Assembly: GCA_018897395.1 (NCBI GenBank)
Contig: JAHIKV010000083.1
Coordinates: 1-12,501 of the forward strand
Length of the DNA stretch: 12,501 bases
Direction of reading: 5' to 3'
From: Planctomycetota bacterium
Lineage (GTDB): Bacteria > Planctomycetota > Planctomycetia > Pirellulales > Thermoguttaceae
The translations under genes were made by a program, and so were the position numbers. Within the stretch, counting starts at the first letter, position 1. Each line of letters begins with the position of its first letter. Of the stretch, positions 12,259-12,501 are shown piece after piece. Under the pieces are notes generated by a model. The model was not told the origin of the DNA. It searched no databases and saw only the letters and a list, made by a program, of their open reading frames with translations.

Positions 12259-12501
12259 TGCCAATAATGAGTGAGACAACTGCCTCCTGAGATATTACAG
12301 TAGAGGGCAAGGAGGTAGAAGGATGGAGAAAGCAAGGATGTTGGGAACAGAACAGGTGGTGGCGGGCGGAACGGAAGGAGGGCGTAGCCCGACTGGAGTT
12401 CCGCCCGCCGCCCCCGCCGCCGCGACGGGTGGCGGTCCCGGAGCGGCCACAGGCAACGGCCGGCCGATTGCTGACCCGGCCGTTCCAGAGAAGCCCGTGC
12501 G
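12259..12501 (+). mobile_element. IS3-family insertion sequence, copy 2, 5' end (runs off the window)
   Basis: From TGCCAATAATG at 12259 to the window end, the sequence matches the reverse complement of 5000-4758 with only two differences over 243 bases by eye. It includes the TGAGACAACTGCC end, the OrfA ribosome-binding site and OrfA start. It is in the opposite orientation to copy 1. Near-identity suggests recent spread within this genome. Confidence 0.85.
12323..12501 (+). CDS. IS3-family OrfA, N-terminal part (cut by window end)
   Basis: ATG 12323 follows AAGGAGG. The visible 59 codons are the Gly/Ala/Pro-rich leader 'MEKARMLGTEQVVAGGTEGG', identical to copy 1 except for Ala in place of Ser at residue 30. 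The helix-turn-helix should follow just past the edge. In copy 1 this gene is broken, so this copy could be the intact parent; the window does not show it. Confidence 0.8.
   Translation, partial: MEKARMLGTEQVVAGGTEGGRSPTGVPPAAPAAATGGGPGAATGNGRPIADPAVPEKPV

Noticed and set aside
12056..12335. Two overlapping minus-strand frames of 80-84 codons
   Set aside because: Antisense to the IS copy 2 end; a similar frame appears antisense to the same DNA in copy 1, so they reflect the repeat, not a gene.

Overview
The window looks like a piece of a planctomycete chromosome, probably Pirellulales-like; that placement is an inference. Supporting signs are a PEP-CTERM surface protein with autotransporter-type beta-strand repeats, a planctomycete-style sigma-70-like fragment, an integrase with the 'GQWAKK..G..FGPW' arm-binding domain, a tRNA gene without encoded CCA, high GC, and IS and palindromic-repeat debris between housekeeping genes.

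Layout. Positions 1-905 (minus strand) hold three truncated genes in a row: the last 42 codons of PRPP synthetase (prs), a shrunken ribosomal protein L25 gene (rplY) that keeps its N-terminus, and the first ~97 codons of a sigma-70-like factor. Positions 1346-3314 (minus) encode a secreted PEP-CTERM protein whose sorting signal is shifted out of frame by one base. Positions 3739-5000 are a damaged IS3-family element (DD35E transposase) interrupted by a two-hairpin REP-like repeat. Positions 5175-6422 and 6550-8172 (minus) encode an M20 tripeptidase-like enzyme and CTP synthase (pyrG). The peptidase gene carries a perfect 28-bp inverted repeat inserted in frame. Divergent from pyrG is a GlcG/HbpS-family gene (8391-8795) with a very good sigma-70-type promoter. 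It is followed on the plus strand by a glycine-rich RRM RNA-binding protein (9213-9572) and a small unrecognised protein (9761-10066). A GC-rich double hairpin separates these from the convergent greA (10254-10733, minus), which has a visible promoter and a terminator-like hairpin in its leader.

The right end is accessory DNA. It holds the 3' tail of a second IS copy fused to a decayed integrase with a duplicated arm-binding domain, GGTGGTCG iterons, a tRNA-Met(CAT) gene, a ~166-bp element with 22-bp inverted ends, and the 5' end of a third IS copy, nearly identical to the first, running off the window.

The housekeeping genes (pyrG, greA, peptidase, RRM protein) do not form one pathway; pyrG and the peptidase may be co-transcribed. 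The most striking theme is the density of unrelated palindromic elements: at least five families in 12.5 kb, one in an IS, one inside an intact coding frame, and one between convergent genes. No complete defence system, CRISPR array or biosynthetic cluster is visible.
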